Assembly: GCA_020072765.1 (NCBI GenBank)
Contig: JAIQGD010000005.1
Location: 1-51,390 of the forward strand
Source of the DNA: Terriglobia bacterium
GTDB lineage: Bacteria; Acidobacteriota; Terriglobia; Acidiferrales; UBA7541
Length of the DNA stretch: 51,390 nucleotides
Direction: 5' to 3'
Below the pieces are notes generated by a model. It worked only from the letters and a program-made list of their open reading frames with translations. It had not been told where the DNA came from and ran no database searches. This document shows positions 1 to 8,531 of this stretch, piece by piece. The position numbers were made by a program, and so were the translations under genes. How positions within the stretch are numbered: position 1 is the first letter of the stretch; every line of letters begins with the position of its first letter.

Positions 1-116
1 GGCGGGGGCGCGCCGGACGGCGCGGACTGCTGCGCGCGCACCCCTCCGCCGGAAACCGCGAGCAGCACAGCAAGCCCGAAGAACGCGACCCTCCGCTTTG
101 CGTTAAGGGGTTTCAT
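1..116 (-). CDS. N-terminus of an exported protein (partial)
   Basis: The reading frame opens with ATG at 116 and runs off the left edge of the window after 38 codons. The N-terminus MKPLNAKRRVAFFGLAVLLA has a basic n-region, a hydrophobic core and then a VRAQQ stretch that looks like a signal-peptidase I site (cleavage after VRA). After that the chain turns Pro/Ala/Ser-rich, as in a linker. The start lies 7 bases after the stop codon of the upstream pseudouridine synthase gene, so the two are probably co-transcribed. The function cannot be told from 38 residues. The call rests on the signal peptide and the spacing. Confidence 0.6.
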   Translation of the reverse strand, partial: MKPLNAKRRVAFFGLAVLLAVSGGGVRAQQSAPSGAPP

Positions 117-123
117 GAAGGGA

Positions 124-1128
124 TTATAGGAACTCCCGGAGCGCAGCGTCAATCAAAGCCGGATCGGTCTTCGTCGCCCGGCCCAGTTCCGCCAGGTAGT
201 CCGCAAGTTCGCGGGGCAGCGGCGCGCGGACTTCGATGCGCCGCGCGGTGCGCGGATGCGCGAACGCCACGCGCGCGGCGTGCAGAAAATTCCGGCCGAG
301 CGGCGGCAGCAGCGTGGTCCCGATACGCTCCTGGCGCGGCGCGCCGTACAGCGTGTCGCCCACCACGGGGTATCCCAGCGTCGAGAAGTGGACGCGGATC
401 TGATGCGTTCGACCTGTGCGCAGGTCCGCTTCGATCAGCGTAAAACCGTCCAGGCGCAGCCGGGCGCGCCAGTCCGTGCGGGCCTCGCGGCCCTCGCGGC
501 GGCGGGCGGTCATGCGCGTGCGGCGGCGCAGGTCGCGCGCCACCGGCAGCGTCACACTGCCCGACTCTCCCTGGATCTTCCCGTGCAGGAGCGCGACGTA
601 GGTTTTCTGGATGCGGCGTTCGCGAAATTCCTCCACCAGCTTCTTGTGCGCGGCGTCGGTGCGCGCAATCACCAGCGCGCCGGACGTGCCTTTGTCCAGG
701 CGATGCACGATTCCGGGGCGCAGCGGCCCGCCCACGGCGGAAAGCCCTTCGACGCCGCCGAACCGGTGCAGCAACGCCGCTACAATGGTGCCGCCTTCCG
801 CCCCCGCGCCCGGGTGCACGACCATTCCGGGAGGCTTGTTGATGACGGCGACGTCTTCATCTTCGTAGAGAACCTCCATGGGAATCGCCTCGGCTTGGAC
901 GCCGGGCGGGCGCGCCGCCGGAATCTCGACGGTGACGGCTTCGTCGGGCACGACGTGATGCGACGCCTTGCGCGCCACTCCCCCGGCCTGCACGCGGCCT
1001 TCGTCGATCAGCGATTGAATGCGCGAACGGCTCAGCGCGGGCAGCTGCGAAACCAGGAAGCGGTCGAGCCTCTGGCCGGCCTCCTCGGCGGAGACGATGA
1101 ATTCCACGTGGCTGGAAGATGTATTCAC
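124..1128 (-). CDS. rluD: RluA/RluD-family 23S rRNA pseudouridine synthase
   Basis: Isomerises uridines to pseudouridine in large-subunit rRNA. A 334-residue protein with an S4 RNA-binding domain at about residues 18-70 and the RluA catalytic domain from about 85. The signature HRLDKGTSG places the catalytic aspartate at D145. The second conserved block (RTGRTHQIRVH) follows in the C-terminal half. S4 plus catalytic domain and the length fit RluD, which modifies helix 69 in E. coli, but paralogues such as RluC share this layout, so the exact sites are inferred. The start is GTG at 1128; no strong ribosome-binding site is visible. A signal-peptide gene follows 7 bases downstream. Confidence 0.9.
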   Translation of the reverse strand: MNTSSSHVEFIVSAEEAGQRLDRFLVSQLPALSRSRIQSLIDEGRVQAGGVARKASHHVVPDEAVTVEIPAARPPGVQAEAIPMEVLYEDEDVAVINKPPGMVVHPGAGAEGGTIVAALLHRFGGVEGLSAVGGPLRPGIVHRLDKGTSGALVIARTDAAHKKLVEEFRERRIQKTYVALLHGKIQGESGSVTLPVARDLRRRTRMTARRREGREARTDWRARLRLDGFTLIEADLRTGRTHQIRVHFSTLGYPVVGDTLYGAPRQERIGTTLLPPLGRNFLHAARVAFAHPRTARRIEVRAPLPRELADYLAELGRATKTDPALIDAALREFL

Positions 1129-1306
1129 GGTTTAGGATTGCACTGAGTTGGAGAATAGCACAGCGCGCGAAAGGCGAAGAAAAGACCCTCGGATTCTGTG
1201 TCGATTAGAGCGGCTCGCTGTCCAAAGCGACCCCTAGCAATACCCCCAAACCGCCGTTTCGAGCTGCCGTAGTAAGATATTGTGTTGGCTCAAGCGGTGA
1301 GCTTAG

Positions 1307-2518
1307 ATGGAATTACGAACTGCGATGCTGAAGGCTAGGCAAATCCTGGATGAGGAGCTTTCTTCTCCTACGGTTTCATATAAGCTAGCGGTGCCTCCGC
1401 TGAGCTCAGGTTCAGCTGCTCTTCTCTCCCAGATTGGCACCGTACTGACTCTCTCGCAAGTACGCTCGCAGCGACCGCGCCCAGTATTCGAGGACCCGGC
1501 AGCCTTTCGATTCGAAAGCATGAACTGTGATCTATTGCGGGTGCTCCTCTCCCAACTCTCGGAATCAGCGCGGCCTCAATTTCTGCGCTTGGTGCAAACG
1601 CGTTTCTTATCGGGCCTGGCATGCAGAAAGGAACACTCGAACATCTACCCGAAATGGGACAACCTCATATCGGAATTGCCTCTAGTGGTGGAGTTCTTGA
1701 CACGAAACGGTGGAAAAGAAGAGCTGTTTGGCGCGCTGGAGGCCAAAGACACTCCTATTATCCCCGGACATGTGTTGATGTTGGCGCAGATCGAGGACAT
1801 GATTGCTCTGAACTACACGGTATTCAGCGATTCCGAATACGATCGACTCGGATCGGCTGTGACGTCTTTTGGCTCGCTTGCGGCGGCCTTTGCGGACAAG
1901 CATAGGGAAAAGACGCCAGGAAATGCCGGCGGGTACGGCAAAATAATTTACAGGGGCCTGGGTAGCATTAGCCTCTTGAACCTGCGGAACGAAATTGTGC
2001 GCATTTGCAACGGCATAATTGAGGAGTGCCAGAAAGCCAAATATCTCTACCTGAAGGGCTCACTTCTAGAAGGCCTCAATCTCGAGGTAAACCAGGACAA
2101 GCTCAAAGTGGAAGGCTACCTCAGGCGCTTTGGGTTCACGCCCCTTCTAAATGGTTCACTCGATGAGGCAGACCGGCTATATCACGAACAAGCGACGCCC
2201 TTCGACTTCAAGAGTAGCATCGGACACATTCGGAGCTTTCTCGAGAATCTGCAGAAGGAAGCGATACCGAAGATACACGCAAAGTATGGCGGAAGCCTTC
2301 CTATGAAATGGGGAGAGGGGCTCACCTATCTGCTGCAGCAAGGCATCCTCTCAAAAGCCGAGCAACAGTTTGCGGTCCATTTCTTCACTCTAATCAGTGA
2401 CGAGGGAGTCCATCCGCTCATTGCCGAAAGGGAATTCGCCCGACTGGCGCGAAACATGGTAATCGAATATGCGTTACTCTTCCTGAGCAAACTGGAGAAG
2501 CTAGGCCTTGCCCTCTAA
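1307..2518 (+). CDS. Hypothetical protein, possible HEPN-like C-terminal helices
   Basis: A 403-residue soluble protein that I do not recognise. It has no signal peptide or membrane segment and looks mostly helical. The last 60 residues (region around ISDEGVHPLIAEREFARLAR followed by a long Leu-rich helix) resemble the terminal helical bundle seen in HEPN or abortive-infection-type proteins. This is only a resemblance: no clear Rx4-6H catalytic motif is evident. The gene is AT-richer than its neighbours, with codons such as AAA, ATA and CTA common, and stands alone between housekeeping genes, which suggests horizontal acquisition. A repeat element starts directly after its TAA stop. Defence function is a guess. 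Confidence 0.7.
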   Translation: MELRTAMLKARQILDEELSSPTVSYKLAVPPLSSGSAALLSQIGTVLTLSQVRSQRPRPVFEDPAAFRFESMNCDLLRVLLSQLSESARPQFLRLVQTRFLSGLACRKEHSNIYPKWDNLISELPLVVEFLTRNGGKEELFGALEAKDTPIIPGHVLMLAQIEDMIALNYTVFSDSEYDRLGSAVTSFGSLAAAFADKHREKTPGNAGGYGKIIYRGLGSISLLNLRNEIVRICNGIIEECQKAKYLYLKGSLLEGLNLEVNQDKLKVEGYLRRFGFTPLLNGSLDEADRLYHEQATPFDFKSSIGHIRSFLENLQKEAIPKIHAKYGGSLPMKWGEGLTYLLQQGILSKAEQQFAVHFFTLISDEGVHPLIAEREFARLARNMVIEYALLFLSKLEKLGLAL

Positions 2519-2678
2519 CAGAATAATGAAAAAGACGCCTCAGGGAACTTCAGGGGCTAAAGCCCCGTTGATTGTGCCGAGTTGATGTCGCGGCGTCCCG
2601 ATACAAAACATCGGGACGCCCAAACCGCGAAAGCCGCGACCCACAAAGCTGCCCGGATTTTTCAGCACTCGACTAAAG
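2519..2678. repeat. MITE-like palindromic repeat, copy A
   Basis: Starts at the base after the TAA stop of the preceding gene (CAGAATAATGAAAAAGACG) and ends in TTTTTCAGCACTCGACTAAAG. It contains the palindromic module AGGGGCTAAAGCCCC and a perfect 11-bp hairpin (GGCGTCCCGAT at 2592-2602 with ATCGGGACGCC at 2610-2620). The right part (AGCCGCGACCCACAAAGCT) is the reverse complement of sequence in copies F and G. The left part matches copies C and G in reverse. It belongs to the family described under findings. Confidence 0.75.
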
Positions 2679-2768
2679 GACAAGGAGATCGGCGGCAGAA
2701 CGGCAGGAAAGGCGACGTGCTGCGCGAAAGAGCCAGGAACACACGCTGTACTGGAAAGCGACGCTGAG

Positions 2769-2803
2769 ATTCTTCGCCCATCCTGATCGGATGGGCTCAG
2801 AAT
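2769..2803. repeat. Perfect hairpin repeat
   Basis: ATTCT-tc-GCCCATCC, a 5-base loop, then GGATGGGC-tc-AGAAT: two nested perfect stems (2769-2773 with 2799-2803; 2776-2783 with 2789-2796). It lies between the convergent 1307-2518 gene and lgt, where it could end transcription from either side, but there is no T-run. The ATTCT...AGAATGAC arms resemble those of the long hairpin at 48692-48848. Confidence 0.6.
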
Positions 2804-2896
2804 GACGCGCGGAGTGTGATTGCGTTTTCCGATGCAGTTGTTTGCTTGCGAGAAGTCCCGGCCAGTAGGACCGGCGGAAGGGCTGCCGGGCCGCCG

Positions 2897-3697
2897 CTAC
2901 ACAACCGAGGGTTGACCAGCGCCGCGCCGAAGGCCGCGCCACCAGAGCAGCCCGCCGCCGAGAATCAGGCCCGCGCTCGCGAGCTGCATCAGCGACACCG
3001 CATCGTGAAACATCAGCGTGCGGCCGGGATCGCCGCGGAAGAATTCGATGGTGCCGCGCTCGATGCCGTAGAAGATGAAATACGCGCCGATCATTTGGCC
3101 GCGAAGGCGCGGCCTCGTCCCCAGCCAGAGCAACAAAAGAAAATTCAGGAATTCGGCGCCGGCCTCGTACAGCTGCGTGGGGTGCAGCGAGACGTGAAGC
3201 GGCGTTCCGGCAATCTGCACGGCCACGGGACTCGTAAAGGTCACGCCCCAAGGCAGCGACGTCGGTTTGCCATAGCAGCAGCCCGCGGCAAAGCATCCCA
3301 GCCGGCCGATCCCGTGGCCCAGCGCGATGGCCGGGGCCACCAGGTCGAGCACGCCCAGAAGCGGCATCTTCTTGAAATGGCAGTACAGCACCACCCAAAC
3401 GATTCCGCCGAGGACGCCGCCATAAAACGTCCCGCCCGACTGGAACGTGACGACGCTAAAAATCAGGCTGGGGTCGGCAGTGAAAAAATCCCACGCGCTC
3501 AGGACCATCCACACCTTGGCCACCAGCAGCGCCACCAGGATTCCGTAAATGCCGAGGTTCCAGATATTGCGCGGGTCGAGGCCCGCCCGGGGAGCCTGAT
3601 GCCGCGCGTAGACGAGCGCGACCAAGAACCCCGCCGCCACCAGCGCGCCGTAGGTGTAGATGGTGACGGAACCGAGTTCGAAGAGGACCGGGTGCAC
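2897..3697 (-). CDS. lgt: Prolipoprotein diacylglyceryl transferase
   Basis: Transfers diacylglycerol from phosphatidylglycerol to the lipobox cysteine of prelipoproteins in the inner membrane, the first step of lipoprotein maturation. The 266-residue product is polytopic, with the conserved GHGIGRLGCF block at residues 128-137 and the HPTQLYE block downstream. The GCCYG stretch after GRLGC is the shorter variant of the Lgt signature. The open frame extends upstream to 4402, but that extension overlaps lspA out of frame. GTG at 3697, two bases after the lspA stop, gives the normal Lgt N-terminus. Last gene of ileS-lspA-lgt; lspA acts on the product of this enzyme, so two consecutive lipoprotein steps are co-transcribed. 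Confidence 0.93.
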   Translation of the reverse strand: MHPVLFELGSVTIYTYGALVAAGFLVALVYARHQAPRAGLDPRNIWNLGIYGILVALLVAKVWMVLSAWDFFTADPSLIFSVVTFQSGGTFYGGVLGGIVWVVLYCHFKKMPLLGVLDLVAPAIALGHGIGRLGCFAAGCCYGKPTSLPWGVTFTSPVAVQIAGTPLHVSLHPTQLYEAGAEFLNFLLLLWLGTRPRLRGQMIGAYFIFYGIERGTIEFFRGDPGRTLMFHDAVSLMQLASAGLILGGGLLWWRGLRRGAGQPSVV

Positions 3698-3699
3698 GG

Positions 3700-4203
3700 C
3701 TAGGCCCGCTCCTGATGGGGATGCCGCCAGTCCCGCAACATCTCGAACAGCACGAGCGCCGCGCCGGCGACAATCGCGGAATCGGCCACGTTGAACGTGT
3801 ACCAGTGGTAGGCGCCCAGATGAAAATCGATGAAGTCCGTGACGCTCTGCCGCAGCACGCGGTCCAGCACATTGCCGGCGGCGCCGCCCAGAATCAGCGT
3901 CATCCCATAACGACCCAGCCCGCCGCCCGCTCGATCGGTGGCCAGTAGCCACACGATCAGGGCCATCACCGCGGCCGAGAAGCAAATGAGCAGCGGCGCG
4001 CGCCAGGGCGCTCCGCCATCCGCAAAAATGCCAAAAGCGACGCCGGGATTGGTGGTGTGCGTGAGATTCAACAGGCCGGGGATCAGCACGCGCAGCTCGC
4101 CGGGATCCGTGAGCTTCGCCACGGCGTATTTGGTCGCCTGGTCCGCGGCCACCACGGCGGCGAAAAGGGCCGCGAGCCAGCCCGAACGTGACACCCCGCC
4201 CAT
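3700..4203 (-). CDS. lspA: Lipoprotein signal peptidase (signal peptidase II)
   Basis: Aspartic protease of the inner membrane that removes the signal peptide from diacylglyceryl-modified prolipoproteins. A 167-residue protein with four hydrophobic segments. The catalytic aspartates are in GNVLDR (D114) and FNVADS (D141), and the TTNPGVAFG block at about residues 50-58 is also conserved. The ATG at 4203 overlaps the ileS TGA by one base (TGATG), so translation is likely coupled. The ileS-lspA pairing is common in bacteria. Confidence 0.95.
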   Translation of the reverse strand: MGGVSRSGWLAALFAAVVAADQATKYAVAKLTDPGELRVLIPGLLNLTHTTNPGVAFGIFADGGAPWRAPLLICFSAAVMALIVWLLATDRAGGGLGRYGMTLILGGAAGNVLDRVLRQSVTDFIDFHLGAYHWYTFNVADSAIVAGAALVLFEMLRDWRHPHQERA

Positions 4204-7028
4204 CAGGGCTTGGCGCTCCCGGCCAGACTGCCGCCGCCCCGCTCGATTTCACCGAGCGCGGCGACGCAGCGCTCGCAAATCGTCGGATACTCGGCGCTCT
4301 TGCCAACGTGCGTCGAATAGTTCCAGCAGCGCTCGCATTTCTTGCCTTCGGCGCGCTGGATTTCGACGTGACACGCCTCGGAGCGATCCGCGCTTGCTGC
4401 ACCCTCCACCGAAACCAGTTCCACCTGAGAAACGATGAACAGTGCAGGCAGCGAGGAAGCGTATTGTTTCAACAGGCCGAGAGTCTCCCCATGCGCCCCG
4501 AGAGCGACTTTCGCTTCCAGCGCCGATGAAATCGTCTTAGCGCTGCGGGCCGCTTCGAGCGCCTTCAACACGGACTCGCGCACTTGCAGCAACCGCTCCC
4601 AATTCTTCGCGCGGGCTCCGTCACACGCGCGCTCGAATTCCTCCCCTGCCGGAAACAATGCCATGTGGACGCTTTCGGGATCGCCGGCCACGCGCGGCAC
4701 GTATTTCCAGACTTCCTCCGCGGTGAACGTGAGGACCGGCGCGATCAGGCGGACCAGGGCATGCGCGATGCGGTAGACGGCCGTTTGCGCCGAGCGACGG
4801 CCGAGACTCCGGGGCGCGGAAGTGTAGAGGCGGTCCTTGAGCACGTCGAAATAGAATGCGCTCAGCTCGACGGTGCAGAAATCGTGAATGGCATGGTAGG
4901 CGCGGTGGAACTCGAAATTCGCGTACCATTCGCGGCACTGGCGCACCAGCTCGCCCGTGCGGCGGAGCATCCACGCGTCCAGCTCCCACAGTTCGGCGTC
5001 GGGCACGGCGTCGCGCGCCGGATCGAAATCAAAAAGATTCGAGAGCGCGAAGCGGAACGTGTTGCGAATCTTGCGATAGGCCTCGGCGAGCTGGGTCATC
5101 ATGGCCTGCGAGATGCGCACGTCGGCCGTGTAGTCCTGCGAAGCGACCCACACGCGCAGCAGATCGGCGCCCCATTTCTCGCAGATTTCGTTGGGATACA
5201 TGGCGTTGCCGAGCGATTTCGACATCGGCGCGCCCTTCTCGTCGAGCGTCCAGCCGTGGGTCACCACCTGCTTATAGGGCGCGCGCCCGCGAATCCCCGT
5301 GGCAACCAGCAACGAACTCTGGAACCACCCGCGATACTGGTCGGGGCCTTCGAGATAGACGTCCGCGGGCCATGTGCCGTCCTTTTCGCTGAGCACGGCC
5401 AGATGCGTCGAGCCGGAATCGAACCACACGTCGAGAACGTCGGTTTCCTTGCGCCATTTCGCAGCCCCGCAGGCGCACTTCGTTCCCGGCGGGAGGAGTT
5501 CCTCGGCGGAGTGCGTGTACCAGGCGTCGGCGCCCTCGCGCTCGAAAAACGGCAGCACGTGCCGCAGGGCCTGATAGTCCGCCAACTGCTTGCCGCAGCC
5601 CTCGCAATAGAACACGACCAGCGGCACGCCCCAGTAGCGCTGGCGCGAGATGCACCAGTCCGGGCGCTCGGCCACCATCTCACGAATCCGCTCGCGCCCC
5701 CAGGCTGGGAGCCATTTCACCTTTTCGATTTCCGCGAGCGCATTCTGGCGCAGATTGCCGTGATCGAGCGCGATAAACCACTGCTCGGTGGCGCGGAAGA
5801 TCACCGGATTGTGGCACCGCCAGCAGTGCGGGTAGCTGTGCGAAAGTTTTCCCTCGCCGACGAGCATGCCGCGCTTCTTCAGCAATTCGATGACGATGGG
5901 ATTCGCCTCGAAGACCGTCTTGCCCTTGTATTCGGGCAGGCCTTCGACGAAGCGGCCGTCGTCGTCCTGCGGGGCATAGGCTTCCAGGCCGTATTTCTGG
6001 CCGGTGCGGAAGTCGTCGGCGCCGTGGCCGGGAGCCGTGTGGACCACGCCGCTGCCCTGATCAAGCGTGACGTAATCCGCAAGGACCGCGGGCACGCGCA
6101 GATCGAGAAACGGGTGCTGAAACTGGATGCCTTCGAGATCTCTTCCCTTCCATGATCCGTGGACGATGGGCGTCCCCAGCTTCAACTCGTCCGCGGCAGC
6201 CTGGACGCGATCCTTCGCCAGCAGGAGTTTTCCCGCCGAAGTTTCCGCGACGACGTATTCGAAGTCCGGATGAAACGCCAGGGCGCGGTTGGCGGGCAGG
6301 GTCCAGGGAGTGGTCGTCCAGATCAGGGCGCACACGTCGCTGCCGAGCGCGCTCGATTTCGGCCCGGCCACCACGGGAAATTTCACCCAGATGGAAGGGC
6401 TGGTGTGATCTTCGTATTCGACTTCGGCTTCGGCCAGGGCCGTGCGGTCGGAAATGCACCAGTAGACGGGCTTCAGCCCGCGATAGACGTAGCCCTTTTC
6501 GAGGAAGTCGATGAAGGCTCCGGCGATGCTGGCTTCGTGGCTGGGGTCCATGGTGAGGTAGGGCTTGTCCCACTGGCCGAAGACGCCCAGGCGCTTGAAA
6601 TCCCGTTTGTGGGCCTCGACGAAGCGCGCGGCAAATTCGCGGCACGTTCGCCGGAACTGCGCGGCCGTGACCTTGCTGGTCTTCCCGCCCAGCTCCTTTT
6701 CCACTTTCGTCTCAATCGGCAGGCCGTGGCAATCCCAGCCGGGGATGTACGGCGAACGGAAGCCGGCCATGGTCTTCGACTTCACGATCATGTCCTTCAG
6801 AATCTTGTTGAGCCCGGTGCCGAGATGGATTTCGCCGGTGGGATACGGCGGGCCGTCGTGCAGCACAAACAGGGGCGCATTGGCGCGCGATTCCAGAATG
6901 CGGCGATACAGCCCCGCCTGCTCCCAGGCGGCCAGTTGCTCGGGCTCGCGCTCGGGCAGGCGCGCCTTCATGGGGAAGTCGGTCTTCGGCAGATTCAGCG
7001 TGCTTTTCAGGTCGATGGTCTTTTCCAT
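4203..7028 (-). CDS. ileS: Isoleucyl-tRNA synthetase
   Basis: Charges tRNA-Ile with isoleucine and edits mischarged valine. A 941-residue class I synthetase. The Rossmann-fold HIGH element appears as HLGTG (H68-L-G-T71), so the last His is Thr. The second signature MSKS occurs in GAPMSKSLGN, and the C-terminal zinc knuckle is CERC...CERC near residues 895-920. GWDCHGLPIE after the first signature is typical of IleRS. The length is that of the bacterial type. The ATG at 7028 lies about 200 bases from the divergent TonB-like gene at 7230. No T-box leader is visible. First gene of ileS-lspA-lgt. Confidence 0.97.
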   Translation of the reverse strand: MEKTIDLKSTLNLPKTDFPMKARLPEREPEQLAAWEQAGLYRRILESRANAPLFVLHDGPPYPTGEIHLGTGLNKILKDMIVKSKTMAGFRSPYIPGWDCHGLPIETKVEKELGGKTSKVTAAQFRRTCREFAARFVEAHKRDFKRLGVFGQWDKPYLTMDPSHEASIAGAFIDFLEKGYVYRGLKPVYWCISDRTALAEAEVEYEDHTSPSIWVKFPVVAGPKSSALGSDVCALIWTTTPWTLPANRALAFHPDFEYVVAETSAGKLLLAKDRVQAAADELKLGTPIVHGSWKGRDLEGIQFQHPFLDLRVPAVLADYVTLDQGSGVVHTAPGHGADDFRTGQKYGLEAYAPQDDDGRFVEGLPEYKGKTVFEANPIVIELLKKRGMLVGEGKLSHSYPHCWRCHNPVIFRATEQWFIALDHGNLRQNALAEIEKVKWLPAWGRERIREMVAERPDWCISRQRYWGVPLVVFYCEGCGKQLADYQALRHVLPFFEREGADAWYTHSAEELLPPGTKCACGAAKWRKETDVLDVWFDSGSTHLAVLSEKDGTWPADVYLEGPDQYRGWFQSSLLVATGIRGRAPYKQVVTHGWTLDEKGAPMSKSLGNAMYPNEICEKWGADLLRVWVASQDYTADVRISQAMMTQLAEAYRKIRNTFRFALSNLFDFDPARDAVPDAELWELDAWMLRRTGELVRQCREWYANFEFHRAYHAIHDFCTVELSAFYFDVLKDRLYTSAPRSLGRRSAQTAVYRIAHALVRLIAPVLTFTAEEVWKYVPRVAGDPESVHMALFPAGEEFERACDGARAKNWERLLQVRESVLKALEAARSAKTISSALEAKVALGAHGETLGLLKQYASSLPALFIVSQVELVSVEGAASADRSEACHVEIQRAEGKKCERCWNYSTHVGKSAEYPTICERCVAALGEIERGGGSLAGSAKP

Positions 7029-7229
7029 CTTGCGGGGTCGAGAAGCCCTTTCTTGGACGCGCCACCGCTGCGTGCAGCGCGCACACCGTTGTGGTGACGC
7101 ATGTTGGCGCGGTGGAAACTCGGATTTCCGGTTGCAGACCGTATGTTACAATGAATTCTGAAGCGTGTCAGCCGCGCCCGGACCCGGACATCCTTTTTTG
7201 CGGAAAAGCATCGAATAAGGAGAAGGGTT

Positions 7230-8423
7230 ATGGGAGGCAGGCTTGCTGGTATGTCTGATTTCAGCGCCAGATTGAACGACGCGGGCCACTCAACGATGGA
7301 ACCCACACTCCGGCTGGATCGTCTGGCGAAGCCCGTACACGGCTCCAGCCTGAAAAGCCTGTTTTCGAACCTGCGAGACTTCCTCGCCGAGCGTCCCGTC
7401 AAAATTCGCGGCGGGGCCCCGGAAGTGTTTGCCTCTCAGCGGTTTGGCGGGGGCCTGGGCGAAAACCTCAAGGAATTTTTCCACTCCGGGCCGCGCGGCC
7501 GCGTCAATTCCGCGCTGCTGGTCCAGTGGGAGAACGAAACCACGTTCTGGCAAAATCTGCGCGATTTGATCACTCCCCCGAAACGGCCGCCCCTGCAGAC
7601 CACCAGCCAGTCGGTTCCCGTGCCCGAAATTTGGTCGAAGAACGCGGGGCTGCCGCGGGCGCAGGCGCTTTCGATCGCCGTTCATGTCGTCATGTTGCTG
7701 GTGTTGCTGGTCGTCATTCCGTTGCTGCCGGAACTGATGTCTCCGCCCACGACGAAAGCCAGCAACATGTCGGCGACCTCCATCGAGGTCTCGCCGTATC
7801 TGCCCAAGATGGCGCCCGCAGCCAAGAAAGCCGGCGGGGGTGGCGGACAGCACGATTTGGCTCCGGCCAACAAGGGCCGCGCGCCGAAATTCTCGTGGAC
7901 GCAAGTCTCCCGGCCCATGGTGAAACCGCCGGAGCGCCCCGAGATTGCCGTGACGCCGACCGTGCTGGGCAATCCGGCCACGGTTCCACCGAATATCAAT
8001 GCGTCGACCTGGGGCGATCCCCTGGGCAAGACGTCCAGTGACTCGATGGGGCAGGGACGCGGCACCGGCCTGGGGAATGGAAACGGCGCGGGCCTGGGCC
8101 CGGGCGAGGGATGGAACACGGGAGGAGGACTCCCGAATGCCGGAACCGGAGGTTACGGCTCCGCATCCTGCCTGTATTGCCCCAAACCGGACTACACCAC
8201 CGAAGCCATGAAAGTGAAAATTCAGGGTGTGGTCGAACTGGTGGCCGTGATTACGGCCGATGGCCGGGTGACGGACATTCATGTGGCCAAAGGGCTCGGC
8301 TACGGCCTGGATGAGAAGGCCATCGAAGCGGCGCGCACCTGGCGCGTCACGCCGGCGCGGGGTCCCGATGGCAGGCCTGCCGCGGTGCGGCAGCTCATTG
8401 AAGTCACGTTCAATTTGTACTGA
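7230..8423 (+). CDS. TonB-family energy transducer
   Basis: Probably couples the inner-membrane proton gradient to outer-membrane transport. The 397-residue protein has an unusual cytoplasmic N-terminal region of about 145 residues, one membrane segment at about 146-167, then a Pro/Gly-rich periplasmic linker. The TonB C-terminal domain (about 315-397) contains CPKPDYTTEAM, the VTADGRV-type strand and AARTWR. Ordinary TonB proteins have only a short N-terminal tail, so the long cytoplasmic part is atypical. The start at 7230 follows a good ribosome-binding site (AAGGAGAAGGG). No exbB/exbD or receptor gene is adjacent. Confidence 0.88.
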   Translation: MGGRLAGMSDFSARLNDAGHSTMEPTLRLDRLAKPVHGSSLKSLFSNLRDFLAERPVKIRGGAPEVFASQRFGGGLGENLKEFFHSGPRGRVNSALLVQWENETTFWQNLRDLITPPKRPPLQTTSQSVPVPEIWSKNAGLPRAQALSIAVHVVMLLVLLVVIPLLPELMSPPTTKASNMSATSIEVSPYLPKMAPAAKKAGGGGGQHDLAPANKGRAPKFSWTQVSRPMVKPPERPEIAVTPTVLGNPATVPPNINASTWGDPLGKTSSDSMGQGRGTGLGNGNGAGLGPGEGWNTGGGLPNAGTGGYGSASCLYCPKPDYTTEAMKVKIQGVVELVAVITADGRVTDIHVAKGLGYGLDEKAIEAARTWRVTPARGPDGRPAAVRQLIEVTFNLY

Positions 8424-8531
8424 GGTTCTCCGCTTCGCATCGCCGTGCTCGACGGCTCCGCACTCCGCGCTTCCAAAAAAAGTTTCAGCAACTCCGCGTG
8501 CCGGTGTCGCCGCGCCCTCCCTTCTGCTACG

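Noticed and set aside
2897-4402. A 501-codon frame covering lgt plus 700 bases upstream
   Set aside because: The upstream part overlaps lspA and ileS in another frame and has no family similarity. The real lgt start is GTG at 3697.
4584-6155. Long plus-strand frame opposite ileS
   Set aside because: Arg/Ala/His-rich shadow of a GC-rich coding strand; ileS is certain.
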